Shown in pieces: positions 33,560 through 42,354 of a stretch of 64,000 bases of DNA. Position 1 is the stretch's first letter, and each line of letters begins with the position of its first letter. Below the pieces are notes generated by a model that was given only the letters and a program-made list of their open reading frames with translations, did not search any database and was not told the origin of the DNA. The DNA comes from Elusimicrobiota bacterium (lineage in GTDB: Bacteria > Elusimicrobiota > Elusimicrobia > F11): NCBI GenBank assembly GCA_022072025.1, contig JAJVIP010000030.1, positions 38,964-102,963 of the forward strand, given 5' to 3'. A program made the translations under genes and the position numbers.

Positions 33560-34894
33560 ATGTTCAGAAAACTAAGAGGGTGTATAAAAAGCCGTCGTCC
33601 CGGCATGTCTCTGGCCGGGACCCAGGTGTTCGCGACGGTAGAGTCTAGACCCCGGCCAAACAGCGTGCCGGGGCGACGATCATTCGGGGTTTTTATACAG
33701 GCTCTAAGAGGGGTTGGGTTGTTGGCCTATGTGGCAATGGTCTTCATGCTGGCCGCCACCCAAGCCAAAGCGGAAACCACACAAACTTTCAGCAAATGGG
33801 TAAAAGACATTAAATGGAGTGGTGATCTTCGACTCCGTGGAGAAATGTTCGATAAGAAAACGGCGGGCCAAGTTGATCGGAGCCGCCTCCGATTCCGGTT
33901 GAGATTAAACACCGATGTCAAATTGCCCAATAATTTCATGGCCAAATTCACTTTGGCTTCCGGTACGGGTGAACAGACATCCACAAACCAGTCTTTTGAC
34001 AACCTCTCCAGTCAAAAGTCGATTTACATCGATAAAATATATTTGACATGGGCCCCTCTCGAGGCGCTCAAATTTCAAGCGGGTCGTATGGAAAATCCCC
34101 TCTGGCGGCCCTATTCCGCCGATGCGATATGGGACACGGATTTTAACCCGGAAGGATTTTCCGAAAGTTATAGCCAGTTGGTGGGGCCCGTCAACATTTT
34201 CGTGAATGCTCTCCAAATGGTGGTGGATGAGGACAGCGGTAACAACGCTACCGAAGCCTTGACCACGACGACCTCTCAGTCAGCTGGCCCCGAGCAACGC
34301 GATCAATGGATGATCGGCAACCAGGTGGGGGCTGAGGTGAAACTTCCATTGGAAAGTCGTTTTAAATTCGCCTACGCCAATTATGACTGGATTAATGAGC
34401 GCTATGGAGATATGGGCGCGGTTGTCAACAACGAAGGGAACCGACGTTTTTCCACATCCACGGGCACCGTTATTAACAATTTCAATGTGCATGAATTCAC
34501 AGGAGTTTTGTCGAGCTGGATTTTCCGAACCCCCGTATTAATTAATGGGACTTACATGGAAAACTCAGGGGCTCGAGGCGACATCAACCCCAAAGAAAAC
34601 ACGGGTTGGCAATTGGGAGGCATCGTCGGGAAAGCTGGAACAAAAAATGGATGGGAAGTGGCCTATTTCCGAAAACATGTGAGGACGGATGCGACCATTG
34701 CTGACGTTGCGGATGCCGATTTCGGTGATGGAGGAACGAACCGGGAAGGCAATATTTTCTGGGTGGCCTACTCTCCGCAAGATTGGATTCTCCTTCAAGC
34801 CAAATATTTCCAAACAAAAGTCATCAACACCGCGCTTTTGCCAAGGGCCGATGACATCAATCGGCTGCAGCTCGACTTCACGGTCAAGTTTTAA
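33560..34894 (+). CDS. putative outer-membrane porin of the Pho cluster, signal region expanded by a repeat
   Basis: AGGAGG at 33546-33551 supports the ATG at 33560. The 444-aa frame begins MFRKLRG, then 44 residues encoded by a palindromic repeat, then VGLLAYVAMVFMLAATQAKA, a normal signal-peptide core and cleavage site. Without the repeat the signal peptide would be ordinary and the protein 400 aa. The mature part is a beta barrel of the putative-porin type (WSGDLRLRGEMFDK, RSRLRFRLRLNTDVKL, ALKFQAGRMENP, terminal QLDFTVKF). Lying between phoR and pstS behind a Pho-like site, it probably admits phosphate under starvation. Whether the 44-residue n-region extension blocks or permits export cannot be told. 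Translation may also start at an internal Met. Confidence 0.75.
   Translation: MFRKLRGCIKSRRPGMSLAGTQVFATVESRPRPNSVPGRRSFGVFIQALRGVGLLAYVAMVFMLAATQAKAETTQTFSKWVKDIKWSGDLRLRGEMFDKKTAGQVDRSRLRFRLRLNTDVKLPNNFMAKFTLASGTGEQTSTNQSFDNLSSQKSIYIDKIYLTWAPLEALKFQAGRMENPLWRPYSADAIWDTDFNPEGFSESYSQLVGPVNIFVNALQMVVDEDSGNNATEALTTTTSQSAGPEQRDQWMIGNQVGAEVKLPLESRFKFAYANYDWINERYGDMGAVVNNEGNRRFSTSTGTVINNFNVHEFTGVLSSWIFRTPVLINGTYMENSGARGDINPKENTGWQLGGIVGKAGTKNGWEVAYFRKHVRTDATIADVADADFGDGGTNREGNIFWVAYSPQDWILLQAKYFQTKVINTALLPRADDINRLQLDFTVKF
33572..33712 (+). repeat. palindromic repeat, family B, inserted in the porin signal-peptide region
   Basis: CTAAGAGGG occurs at 33572-33580 and again at 33704-33712. Between them lie inverted ends (TGTATAAAAAGCC and GGTTTTTATACAGG) and a GC-rich core with CCCGGCATG, TGGCCGGGACCC, CCCCGGCC and GTGCCGGGGCGACG. 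Element plus one direct repeat is 132 bp, exactly 44 codons. Removing it restores a typical signal peptide. The 9-bp repeat looks like a target-site duplication. However, the copy near 29155 also ends in CTCTTAGAG, so part of it may belong to the element end. Confidence 0.88.
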
Positions 34895-34900
34895 GGCCGT

Positions 34901-34918
34901 TGTCACACCACTGTCACA
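34901..34918 (+). promoter_or_regulatory. Pho box upstream of the second pstS
   Basis: Two identical half-sites, TGTCACA at 34901 and at 34912, are separated by CCAC, giving the exact 11-bp spacing of a PhoB site. This is the best match in the window. It starts 6 bp after the porin stop codon and ends 38 bp before the pstS start, so pstS-pstCAB-phoU can be switched on independently of the upstream genes. Confidence 0.85.
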
Positions 34919-34956
34919 TGCAAGTTTTAACATCTCACAACAAAATGGAGAAAAAA

Positions 34957-35985
34957 ATGAAAAACGCATACACACAAGAAATCATGGTTCTGGCGACGGC
35001 GCTTCTTATGGCGCTCGGCAGCACCACCCCTTCTTTGGCTGGTACCACATTAAATGGAGCGGGCGCCACGTTCCCGTATCCCATCTACAGCAAATGGTTT
35101 GATGACTATCACAAAGCCAAACCCGACATTAAAATTAATTACCAATCCATCGGTTCTGGAGGCGGCATTCGCCAATTCACCACCAAAACTGTGGATTTCG
35201 GCGCCACCGACGGCCCCATGACCGAACAGCAATTGTTCGCCGTTGATGGAAAATCCCTTCATATCCCCACCGTCCTTGGAGCCGTTGTGCCTCTGTTTAA
35301 CATCGAAGGGGTGACGGATTTAAAATTGGACGGCGAAACATTGGCCGGTATTTTTCTGGGAAAAATCACCTCCTGGGACGACCCGGCCCTCAAAAGTTTA
35401 AATCCCGAGGTCAATTTGCCCAGCGAAAGAATCACCGTGGTTCATCGCGCTGATGGTTCGGGAACCACCTATTGTTGGGTGGATTATCTCTGCAAAGTAA
35501 GCCCGGAGTGGAAAAAGAAAGTGGGAAAAGGAACTTCGGTCAATTGGCCGGTGGGTTTGGGCGGCAAAGGTAACGAAGGGGTCGCGGGGTTGGTGAAACA
35601 AACCAAAAACTCGATCGGGTATACCGAAGTCATATACGCGAAACAGAACAAACTCGCCTATGCCGCTGTCAAAAATCAGGCCGGCAAGTTTATTTTGGCG
35701 GACATTGAATCCATCAGCGCTGCCGCCGAGGGGGCTGCGAAAAACATGCCCAAGGATTTCCGTGTTTCTATCACAAATGCGCCTGGCGACAATGCCTATC
35801 CCATCTCCACCTTTACGTGGTTGTTGGTGTATCAAAACAACACGGGCTCCACGGGAATGGTTCTCAAAGATTTTCTGACCTGGATGTTGGAAGACGGCCA
35901 AAAAAGTGCCCCCACCTTGGGGTACGCTCCTTTACCGGAATCGGTCAAGAGCATGGTTAAAAGTGCGATATTGTCAATAAAGTGA
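34957..35985 (+). CDS. pstS: phosphate ABC transporter, periplasmic phosphate-binding protein PstS (second copy)
   Basis: GGAG at 34947-34950, 6 nt upstream, supports the ATG at 34957. The longer frame from a TTG at 34900 would begin inside the Pho box. The 342-aa protein has a signal peptide (MVLATALLMALGSTTPSLA) and the same signatures as the first copy: LNGAGATFPYPIYSKWF, SIGSGGGIRQF, ATDGPM, HRADGSGTTY, GKGNEGVAGLVKQ. Its last codons overlap pstC, so it is the cognate binding protein of the PstCAB permease. Two closely similar binding proteins may differ in affinity or timing. Confidence 0.95.
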   Translation: MKNAYTQEIMVLATALLMALGSTTPSLAGTTLNGAGATFPYPIYSKWFDDYHKAKPDIKINYQSIGSGGGIRQFTTKTVDFGATDGPMTEQQLFAVDGKSLHIPTVLGAVVPLFNIEGVTDLKLDGETLAGIFLGKITSWDDPALKSLNPEVNLPSERITVVHRADGSGTTYCWVDYLCKVSPEWKKKVGKGTSVNWPVGLGGKGNEGVAGLVKQTKNSIGYTEVIYAKQNKLAYAAVKNQAGKFILADIESISAAAEGAAKNMPKDFRVSITNAPGDNAYPISTFTWLLVYQNNTGSTGMVLKDFLTWMLEDGQKSAPTLGYAPLPESVKSMVKSAILSIK

Positions 35986-36980
35986 GCCCGGTAGAAGAAC
36001 TGCAACAATCACCTCCACCTTTATCCCCGGCCGCTCCTCCTAATCCCCTTAGGAGAATCCGTCTTAGCGAGCGCGCCGGGGATAGAATTTTTAGATGGAC
36101 CATGTTGGCCTTTGGCGCCATGGTGATGATTTTGGCCGCGGGCATATGCTGGGAGCTCATGCGGAATTCAAAATTGGCATGGGACGCCTTTGGTTTTAAA
36201 TTTCTCATCACCAGCGTGTGGGACCCGGTCATGGAAGTTTATGGGGCTCTTCCTTTTATATATGGAACGATTGTTTCATCCATCATTGCATTGATGATTG
36301 CCGTTCCGCTCGGTGTCGGGTCCGCCATTTTTCTGGCTGAATTGGCTCCCAAAAAAGTTTCCAATATCCTCACTTTTTTCATTGAGCTCCTCGCGGCCAT
36401 ACCCAGCGTCATTCTGGGTCTCATGGGAATTTTTGTGCTCGTGCCGGCCGTCAAATCGGCTCAACCATTTTTAACAAAGACCTTGGGGTTCTTGCCTTTT
36501 TTTCAGGGGCATGCCTATGGTATCGGCTTGTTAACGGCGGGTATTATTTTAGCCATCATGATTCTCCCCTATATCACCAGTATTTCCAGAGACGTTATTT
36601 TGTCGGTGCCGCAAGTATTAAAGGAAGCTTCCTTGGGATTGGGCGCAACCCATTGGGAAATGGTGCGGATGGTGGTTTTGCCGTACGCGCGGTCGGGCAT
36701 CTTGGGTTCAATTTTTTTGGCGTTGGGTCGCGCTTTGGGTGAAACGATGGCGGTAACGATGGTGATTGGGAACACGCCGAAGATCTCCCTGTCCTTATTT
36801 GATCCGGCCTATTCCATGGCGGCCGTGATCGCCAATGAATTTTCAGAGGCCACCTCCGATTTGTATGTCCATTCTCTGATTGCCATCGCGCTGACTTTGT
36901 TCGCTATTACCATCATTGTGAATGGTTTGGCTCGTTTGATGATTTATAAAACCACTTTAAGTAAAGGACGGCGTTCATGA
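35982..36980 (+). CDS. pstC: phosphate ABC transporter permease PstC
   Basis: The GTG start overlaps the pstS stop by 4 bp (GTGA). The 332-aa inner-membrane protein has a hydrophilic, Pro-rich N-terminus of about 40 residues and then six membrane segments. The permease coupling loop is in its second half (SLGLGATHWEMVRMVVLP, GLGRALGETMAV-like RALGETMAVTMVIGN). With PstA it forms the membrane channel of the high-affinity phosphate transporter, driven by PstB. The gene order pstS-pstC-pstA-pstB-phoU is the classic one. Confidence 0.95.
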   Translation: MSPVEELQQSPPPLSPAAPPNPLRRIRLSERAGDRIFRWTMLAFGAMVMILAAGICWELMRNSKLAWDAFGFKFLITSVWDPVMEVYGALPFIYGTIVSSIIALMIAVPLGVGSAIFLAELAPKKVSNILTFFIELLAAIPSVILGLMGIFVLVPAVKSAQPFLTKTLGFLPFFQGHAYGIGLLTAGIILAIMILPYITSISRDVILSVPQVLKEASLGLGATHWEMVRMVVLPYARSGILGSIFLALGRALGETMAVTMVIGNTPKISLSLFDPAYSMAAVIANEFSEATSDLYVHSLIAIALTLFAITIIVNGLARLMIYKTTLSKGRRS

Positions 36981-37825
36981 ACGATCTCTTCAGCCGACGC
37001 AAACTGATCAACAATGCGATGTTCACGCTCACTGGAGTGTTTACATTTTTTTCCCTTTTTAGCTTGTTCTTGATCTTGGGATATATCACCTATCACGGAA
37101 TCTCATCTCTCAATTGGAATTTCTTCACCAAGATTCCCGTGCCTCTGGGTGAAACAGGCGGGGGTATCGCAAATTCAATTGTGGGTTCGGCCAAGGTGTT
37201 GGGGCTCGCCTGCGTGTTCGGTATTCCCATTGGCGTTTTTGGCGCGGTGTATTTATCGGAATTCGGAAACAATCGGATTGGGTTTTGTATTCGATACTGC
37301 GCCGATGTGCTCAACGGTGTTCCTTCCATTGTCATGGGTATCTTTGCCTATACCTTGGTGGTGTTGCCGATGAAAGGGTTCAGCGCGCTTTCGGGCAGCG
37401 TGGCGTTGGGCATTATTATGATTCCGCTGGTCTTGCGGACAACGGAAGAATTTATTCGCCTGGTTCCCGGTAGTATTCGCGAGGCGGCCTTGGCGCTCGG
37501 TGTGCCGCAATGGAAAGTTATTTTGCGGGTTGTATTACCAACGGCTTCCCGCGGGATTATGACCGGCGCTATTCTGGCGGTGTCTCGCATTGCGGGTGAG
37601 ACGGCCCCCCTCATCTTTACCGCTTTTGGAAACCGATTTTGGGACGACGGCTTGCTTCATCCCATCGCAACGCTTCCTCACACCATTTTCACTTATGCCA
37701 TTGCTCCGTATGACGATTGGCATCGTCAAGCCTGGGCAGCCGCGTTGGTCCTTATGGCGGTCGTCCTGATCGGTAATATCGGCGCGCGTGTTTTGATGCG
37801 CTCCAAAGGAAGTGCCTCTCATTAA
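36977..37825 (+). CDS. pstA: phosphate ABC transporter permease PstA
   Basis: The ATG overlaps the pstC stop by 4 bp (ATGA). The 282-aa protein has six predicted membrane segments, beginning with [19 protein letters not shown]. The PstA motifs [29 protein letters not shown] and the coupling loop [20 protein letters not shown] are present, as is [19 protein letters not shown]. It pairs with PstC in the inner membrane. The length is normal for the family. Confidence 0.95.
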   Translation: MNDLFSRRKLINNAMFTLTGVFTFFSLFSLFLILGYITYHGISSLNWNFFTKIPVPLGETGGGIANSIVGSAKVLGLACVFGIPIGVFGAVYLSEFGNNRIGFCIRYCADVLNGVPSIVMGIFAYTLVVLPMKGFSALSGSVALGIIMIPLVLRTTEEFIRLVPGSIREAALALGVPQWKVILRVVLPTASRGIMTGAILAVSRIAGETAPLIFTAFGNRFWDDGLLHPIATLPHTIFTYAIAPYDDWHRQAWAAALVLMAVVLIGNIGARVLMRSKGSASH

Positions 37826-38673
37826 TGGAAACTATTATGGAAAAAGAAAACACAATTACTAATATCGATTCGATTGATGCGCCCAAACCCGAAATGAAAA
37901 TTGATAATCCAACGATGGTTCAGAAGACCGCTATTGACATTCGATCCTTAAGCGCTGGTTATGGCGCCGCTGACATTTTAAAGCAAGTCGATTTGTCGAT
38001 CTTTGATCGGCATATCACCGCCGTGATCGGTCCGTCGGGCTGTGGAAAGTCAACTTTGGTCCGCTGTATGAACCGAATGCATGAAATTCACCCTGCCGCT
38101 ACCTATGCGGGAGAAATTCTATTGGAAGGGAAAAATATTTTTGAGATGGATCCTGTTCTTTTGCGGCAGAAAGTCGGCATGGTTTTTCAACGCCCCAATC
38201 CGTTTCCCACCATGAGCATATTCCAGAATGTGGCGGCCGGTTTGGTGTTGAATGGAATGAGAGATAAATCAAAATTGGACCAGATTGTCGAAAAGAGCTT
38301 GCGGCACGCCGCATTGTGGGACGAAGTGAAAGACAAGCTGCATGAATCTTCTCTCAATTTATCTGGCGGACAACAGCAGCGGCTGTGCATTGCGCGCGCG
38401 TTGGCCGTTAGTCCGAAAGTTTTACTTTTGGACGAACCTTGCTCTGCGTTGGACCCCATCGCCACGGCACGTATTGAAGAGCTTCTCTTAGAGCTCAAAA
38501 AAGATTTAACCATCGTGATCGTTACGCACAACATGCAACAAGCCGCGCGGGTTTCAGACTACACCGCCTTTATGTTGCTGGGCGATTTGGTGGAGTATGG
38601 CGTGACCGACAAGATTTTCACAAATCCAACGGAGTCCCGCACGCAGGACTACATCACGGGTCGGTTCGGGTAA
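37825..38673 (+). CDS. pstB: phosphate ABC transporter ATP-binding protein PstB
   Basis: The start ATG shares one base with the pstA stop; a second in-frame ATG lies at 37837. The 282-aa ATPase carries Walker A (GPSGCGKST), the Q loop in [12 protein letters not shown], the signature [15 protein letters not shown], Walker B ([13 protein letters not shown]) and the switch His in [14 protein letters not shown], all in PstB-specific wording. It energises phosphate uptake through PstCA. About 35 extra residues precede the ABC domain. Confidence 0.96.
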   Translation: METIMEKENTITNIDSIDAPKPEMKIDNPTMVQKTAIDIRSLSAGYGAADILKQVDLSIFDRHITAVIGPSGCGKSTLVRCMNRMHEIHPAATYAGEILLEGKNIFEMDPVLLRQKVGMVFQRPNPFPTMSIFQNVAAGLVLNGMRDKSKLDQIVEKSLRHAALWDEVKDKLHESSLNLSGGQQQRLCIARALAVSPKVLLLDEPCSALDPIATARIEELLLELKKDLTIVIVTHNMQQAARVSDYTAFMLLGDLVEYGVTDKIFTNPTESRTQDYITGRFG

Positions 38674-38685
38674 AAGGGGAATAAA

Positions 38686-39375
38686 TTGAAACGGCATTTT
38701 GAAGAAGTTGAGGACGAACTCAAATACAGATTGCTCCACATGGGAAGTCTCGTGGAAGAGATGATCCATTTGGCGGTGACAAGTTTGGTCGACCGCAAAA
38801 AAGAACCGCTCGAAAAAGTTTATCAGAACGAAAAAGAAGTCAATCAATTGCACATTGAGATTGATGATCGTTGTTTTAAGTTGTTGGCCCTGTTTCAACC
38901 GACGGCCACCGACCTCCGTTTTATCATGGGAGCGATCAAAATAAACTCCGATTTGGAGCGCATTGGTGACCAAGCTGTCAATATTTCGCAAACAACCGAG
39001 GTTTTGTTGCGTTATCCCCAACTCGAAAAGAAACTTTTCGATATTCCGCGCATGGCGGAACTCGCAAAAAAAATGGTCAAGGACAGCTTGGACGCCTATG
39101 TGAAGCGTGATGTTGAGTTGGCCAGGGCGGTCGTCGCCAAAGACGCGGAAGAAGACAAGTTGAAGAGTGAAGCCTTCAACATCCTTCTTCAACTCATGCA
39201 GTCTGATTCATCGGCGATCAATCGCGCGTTGAGCCTAATACTCATCTCCCGAAATTTTGAACGGATAGCCGATCACGCCACCAACATCGCCGAAGATGTG
39301 ATCTTCATGGTGTTGGGGAAAGACATTCGACATCATTCGGAAGATTCGGAAAAAACCATTCCAGCCGCTTCCTAG
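38686..39375 (+). CDS. phoU: phosphate uptake regulator PhoU
   Basis: A TTG start with AAGGGG about 8 nt upstream lies 12 bp after pstB. The 229-aa protein consists of two three-helix PhoU repeats (about 10-110 and 115-215), with DLRFIMGAIKINSDLERIGDQAVNI and, in the second half, LILISRNFERIADHATNIAEDV; these carry the acidic metal-binding motifs. PhoU links the Pst transporter to PhoR and dampens Pho signalling and phosphate uptake. It closes the Pho operon. Confidence 0.95.
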   Translation: MKRHFEEVEDELKYRLLHMGSLVEEMIHLAVTSLVDRKKEPLEKVYQNEKEVNQLHIEIDDRCFKLLALFQPTATDLRFIMGAIKINSDLERIGDQAVNISQTTEVLLRYPQLEKKLFDIPRMAELAKKMVKDSLDAYVKRDVELARAVVAKDAEEDKLKSEAFNILLQLMQSDSSAINRALSLILISRNFERIADHATNIAEDVIFMVLGKDIRHHSEDSEKTIPAAS

Positions 39376-39422
39376 CGCCGTTCCCTCGATATCCGATCTT
39401 TTTTTGGTATCTTTGCCCGCTC

Positions 39423-40910
39423 ATGAGCGACGTACATATCATTCCAAGGTGCATGAGCACCCAACATCCCGATAATGCGAACATCCCTTTCTTTTCACAC
39501 GGCCCTCAATTGGGGAGCGAAGAAGAAGTTCGTGAGGCGTTTTACGTATACAGCACGCTCGGGTGTGATGAGCAGATGTGGGACCATGAAGGTAAAGAGG
39601 TGGACGCCCATGTGGTTCCCAAGCTCTTAAGTCAACACAGTGCCTTCTTTAGGAAAAAGAAACTCGGTAAAAATATTTTTCTGACCCTGCGTGTTCCCAA
39701 CCCCGACCGGGAACGGTCATCGGGGAAAGCCCTGCTTGAAATTATGGAAAGCATTCCCCGTTCTTTTGATGTGGCTCGCCAGTTTTACCGGCAAGACATC
39801 GCGCCCATTTTTGAAATTATTCTGCCGATGACCACCAATGCGCCGGAGTTGAACCGCATTTGGAACTATTATCGAAATTATGTGGCGGGGAAATCTGACC
39901 GGCCCGTATTGCCGGGGGATATCACGTTTAAGGAGTGGATCGGCGAGTTTTCTCCCAAATCAATTAATGTCATTCCGCTGATTGAAGATAAACCGTCTCT
40001 CATTCACGCACATTTGATTGTGGAACAATATCTTCAAGGAAAAGACATCCCGTTTCAACGTGTATTCCTCGCTCGTTCTGATCCGGCGATGACCTATGGT
40101 TCCACCAGCGCCGTCTTACTTATTAAGCTGGCGCTGCATAAACTGCATCAATTGGAGCTTAAGTTGGGCCTTCCCATTTATCCCATTGTGGGTTTGGGCT
40201 CGGCGCCATTTCGAGGGAATTTCAAACCCACCAATGTGAAAAGCCGGCTGAATGGGTATCCTTCTGTCCAAACTTTTACCGTACAGTCCGCCTTCAAATT
40301 TGATTATCCGGAGGAATTGGTTCGCAAGGCGATCGGAATTATTCGGAAATCACGACGTCGAGCCCCGGTGGCCATCGAGGATGAAGCGGTCTTGTTGGGC
40401 GTCATCGAGAAAATATCCGCAACCTATTCGCGTCAAGTCGAAAAACTTAACGCGCATATCAACGGCATGGCTCGTTTTGTCCCGCCCCGCCGAAAACGGA
40501 AACTTCACACGGGACTTTTCGGTTATACGCGGGCCGTGGCCGGCAAACGTCTGCCACGGGCCATTAGTTTTTGCTCATCGCTGTATTCTTGGGGTTTGCC
40601 ACCCGAACTTTTGGGCCTGGCGGATTTAAAACCCTCCGAAATCAAATACATCATTGAGCATTATCCCAACTTTTTGGCGGACATGAGTGATGCCATGACG
40701 TTTTTTGATCCCCAATGTCTTTCGGCTTTGCCCCCTCGCGTGGCGGATGAGATTCGACACACCGTTCGCTTGCTCAAGGTTGAAGTGGGGAGCAATATCA
40801 TTCATCAGTCGCTTACTCGCGCCATGAGAAATTTGCTCGCCAAAAACGACACCCAAAATCTACCCGATCTCATTACGCAAGCGGCGAAAGAACGCCGTTT
40901 TCTGGGATAA
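39423..40910 (+). CDS. ppcA: phosphoenolpyruvate carboxylase, archaeal type
   Basis: The 495-aa protein matches the short archaeal-type PEP carboxylase, about half the size of the usual bacterial enzyme. It begins IPRCMSTQHPDNANIPFF and holds LGCDEQMWDHEGKEVD, NVIPLIEDKPSLI, VFLARSDPAMTYGS, IVGLGSAPFRGNF and, near the end, GLPPELLGL. It converts PEP and bicarbonate to oxaloacetate, filling the TCA cycle. It starts 47 bp after phoU and heads a run of closely packed carbon-metabolism genes, the next one overlapping by one base. This form is common in archaea and scattered in bacteria, so past transfer is likely. Confidence 0.92.
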   Translation: MSDVHIIPRCMSTQHPDNANIPFFSHGPQLGSEEEVREAFYVYSTLGCDEQMWDHEGKEVDAHVVPKLLSQHSAFFRKKKLGKNIFLTLRVPNPDRERSSGKALLEIMESIPRSFDVARQFYRQDIAPIFEIILPMTTNAPELNRIWNYYRNYVAGKSDRPVLPGDITFKEWIGEFSPKSINVIPLIEDKPSLIHAHLIVEQYLQGKDIPFQRVFLARSDPAMTYGSTSAVLLIKLALHKLHQLELKLGLPIYPIVGLGSAPFRGNFKPTNVKSRLNGYPSVQTFTVQSAFKFDYPEELVRKAIGIIRKSRRRAPVAIEDEAVLLGVIEKISATYSRQVEKLNAHINGMARFVPPRRKRKLHTGLFGYTRAVAGKRLPRAISFCSSLYSWGLPPELLGLADLKPSEIKYIIEHYPNFLADMSDAMTFFDPQCLSALPPRVADEIRHTVRLLKVEVGSNIIHQSLTRAMRNLLAKNDTQNLPDLITQAAKERRFLG

Positions 40911-41170
40911 TGCCCGAGGTCGATTTAACGAAACTCGTACCGCCTCAGGCCCGGTGGATCAAAGTTCGATTCGATATGAAACCGATCAAAGCGGGGGCGA
41001 ACCTGATTGCGCGGCTTTGGTCAGGAAGTTTGGATGACGCGGTTGTGATCAAAGGATCAGAAGGAGAAGCCTTTGTGCGTTTGGATGTTCCTCAGAAAGT
41101 GTGGTATCAGCGCCCGGTGGGAGTTGATTTGAAGCTAAAGATCGTTGCTTACAAAGTGGTGGAGGGATAG
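40910..41170 (+). CDS. small hypothetical protein (86 aa)
   Basis: I do not recognise this protein. Its ATG shares one base with the ppcA stop and it ends 8 bp before tatA, so it sits within the operon. The sequence is soluble and looks beta-rich, with alternating charged and hydrophobic residues ([40 protein letters not shown]). There is no signal peptide, cysteine or obvious catalytic motif. A small beta-barrel or binding protein is possible. Confidence 0.7.
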   Translation: MPEVDLTKLVPPQARWIKVRFDMKPIKAGANLIARLWSGSLDDAVVIKGSEGEAFVRLDVPQKVWYQRPVGVDLKLKIVAYKVVEG

Positions 41171-41178
41171 GAGGGTTT

Positions 41179-41355
41179 ATGCCGAACATTGGCATGGGTG
41201 AATTGTTGGTCATTTTGGTGATCATATTGGTTCTGTTTGGCGCCAAGCGTGTGCCGGAAGTCGCGCGCAGTTTGGGGAAATCCATCAAGTCATTTAAAGA
41301 TGGCTTGAAGGAAGGAATGGAAGACAAATCCGAAAATAAAGACGATAAAAAATAA
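41179..41355 (+). CDS. tatA: Sec-independent protein translocase subunit TatA/TatE
   Basis: This 58-aa gene has GGAGGG just upstream of its ATG. It encodes [20 protein letters not shown] followed by [20 protein letters not shown] and a highly charged tail, the exact plan of TatA: one membrane helix, the FG hinge (LFGAKRVPE) and an amphipathic helix. TatA polymerises to let folded proteins cross the inner membrane. No tatC or tatB is in the window, so the rest of the translocase must be encoded elsewhere. Confidence 0.93.
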   Translation: MPNIGMGELLVILVIILVLFGAKRVPEVARSLGKSIKSFKDGLKEGMEDKSENKDDKK

Positions 41356-41373
41356 TTTTCAGGAGAATTTTTT

Positions 41374-42354
41374 ATGCAGATTGGGATGATCGGGCTCGGC
41401 CGGATGGGAATGAACATGGCGCGTCGATGGTTGCTCGCCAAGCATGAGGTGGTGGTTTATAACCGTACCGCTTCTAAAGTGGAAGAAATCGTCAAAGACG
41501 GCGCCATCGGAACCACCACGTTGGAAGATTTCGTCCAGAAACTCAAAAGTCCACGCATTGTGTGGTTGATGCTTCCCACCGGTCAACCCCTCGAAGAACA
41601 TATCCAAGCGCTTTCCAAGCTTCTGTCCAAAGGCGATCTAATTATTGACGGCGGCAACAGTTATTACAAAGACGACCTTCGCCATACGGAAGAGCTTTCC
41701 AAACTGGGCATTCGATATCTGGACGCGGGTGTATCAGGAGGCATATGGGGGCTCAAGTTGGGATATTGCACGATGGTGGGGGGGGCGGAATCAGAATTTA
41801 AGCGGATCGAACCCTTGTTGAAAGACCTGGCTCCTCAAAATGGATACCTTTATTGTGGCGGTTCTGGCGCGGGCCATTTCGTCAAGATGGTGCACAACGG
41901 CATTGAGTACGGCATGATGCAGGCTTATGGAGAGGGTTTTGAAATTCTTCAAGCTTCTCCCTATAAACCCGATGCCTATAAAGTGGCCCAGCTGTGGAAC
42001 CAAGGCAGTGTGGTGCGGTCTTGGTTGTTGGAGTTGGCCGCTGAAGCATTTAAAGGGGATTCGAATCTCTCCGATATCGCTGGCTACGTTGAAGATTCCG
42101 GGGAAGGTCGTTGGACCGTTCAACAAGCTGTTGAGTCCGGTGTGGCGGCACCAGTCATTACTTTGTCTCTCTATCAACGGTTTTTGTCACGTCAGAAAGA
42201 TGCCTTCACCAACAAAGTGTTGGCGGCTCTTCGAGCCCAATTTGGAGGGCATGCCGTGGTGAAAGACGCTGGGACCAAACGGTCGAGCCTGGCCGGCGCG
42301 GGGGGCATTACCGCAGCCACGGGCCAAAAAGGCGTCAAACCCGCGGGATTTTAA
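41374..42354 (+). CDS. gnd: 6-phosphogluconate dehydrogenase, decarboxylating (short form)
   Basis: The 326-aa enzyme oxidises 6-phosphogluconate to ribulose-5-phosphate and CO2. It has the Rossmann motif [12 protein letters not shown] at the N-terminus, the substrate loop [10 protein letters not shown] and GVSGGIWGL. The catalytic segment [19 protein letters not shown] carries Lys and His/Asn. The length fits the short (about 300-330 aa) GndA/YqeC-type enzymes rather than the 470-aa form. CAGGAG upstream is a suitable ribosome binding site. Its stop overlaps the zwf start by one base, linking both oxidative pentose-phosphate steps. Confidence 0.93.
   Translation: MQIGMIGLGRMGMNMARRWLLAKHEVVVYNRTASKVEEIVKDGAIGTTTLEDFVQKLKSPRIVWLMLPTGQPLEEHIQALSKLLSKGDLIIDGGNSYYKDDLRHTEELSKLGIRYLDAGVSGGIWGLKLGYCTMVGGAESEFKRIEPLLKDLAPQNGYLYCGGSGAGHFVKMVHNGIEYGMMQAYGEGFEILQASPYKPDAYKVAQLWNQGSVVRSWLLELAAEAFKGDSNLSDIAGYVEDSGEGRWTVQQAVESGVAAPVITLSLYQRFLSRQKDAFTNKVLAALRAQFGGHAVVKDAGTKRSSLAGAGGITAATGQKGVKPAGF

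Noticed and set aside
34900..34956. Upstream TTG start for the second pstS
   Set aside because: It begins inside the Pho box and places extra residues before a complete signal peptide that has its own ribosome binding site.
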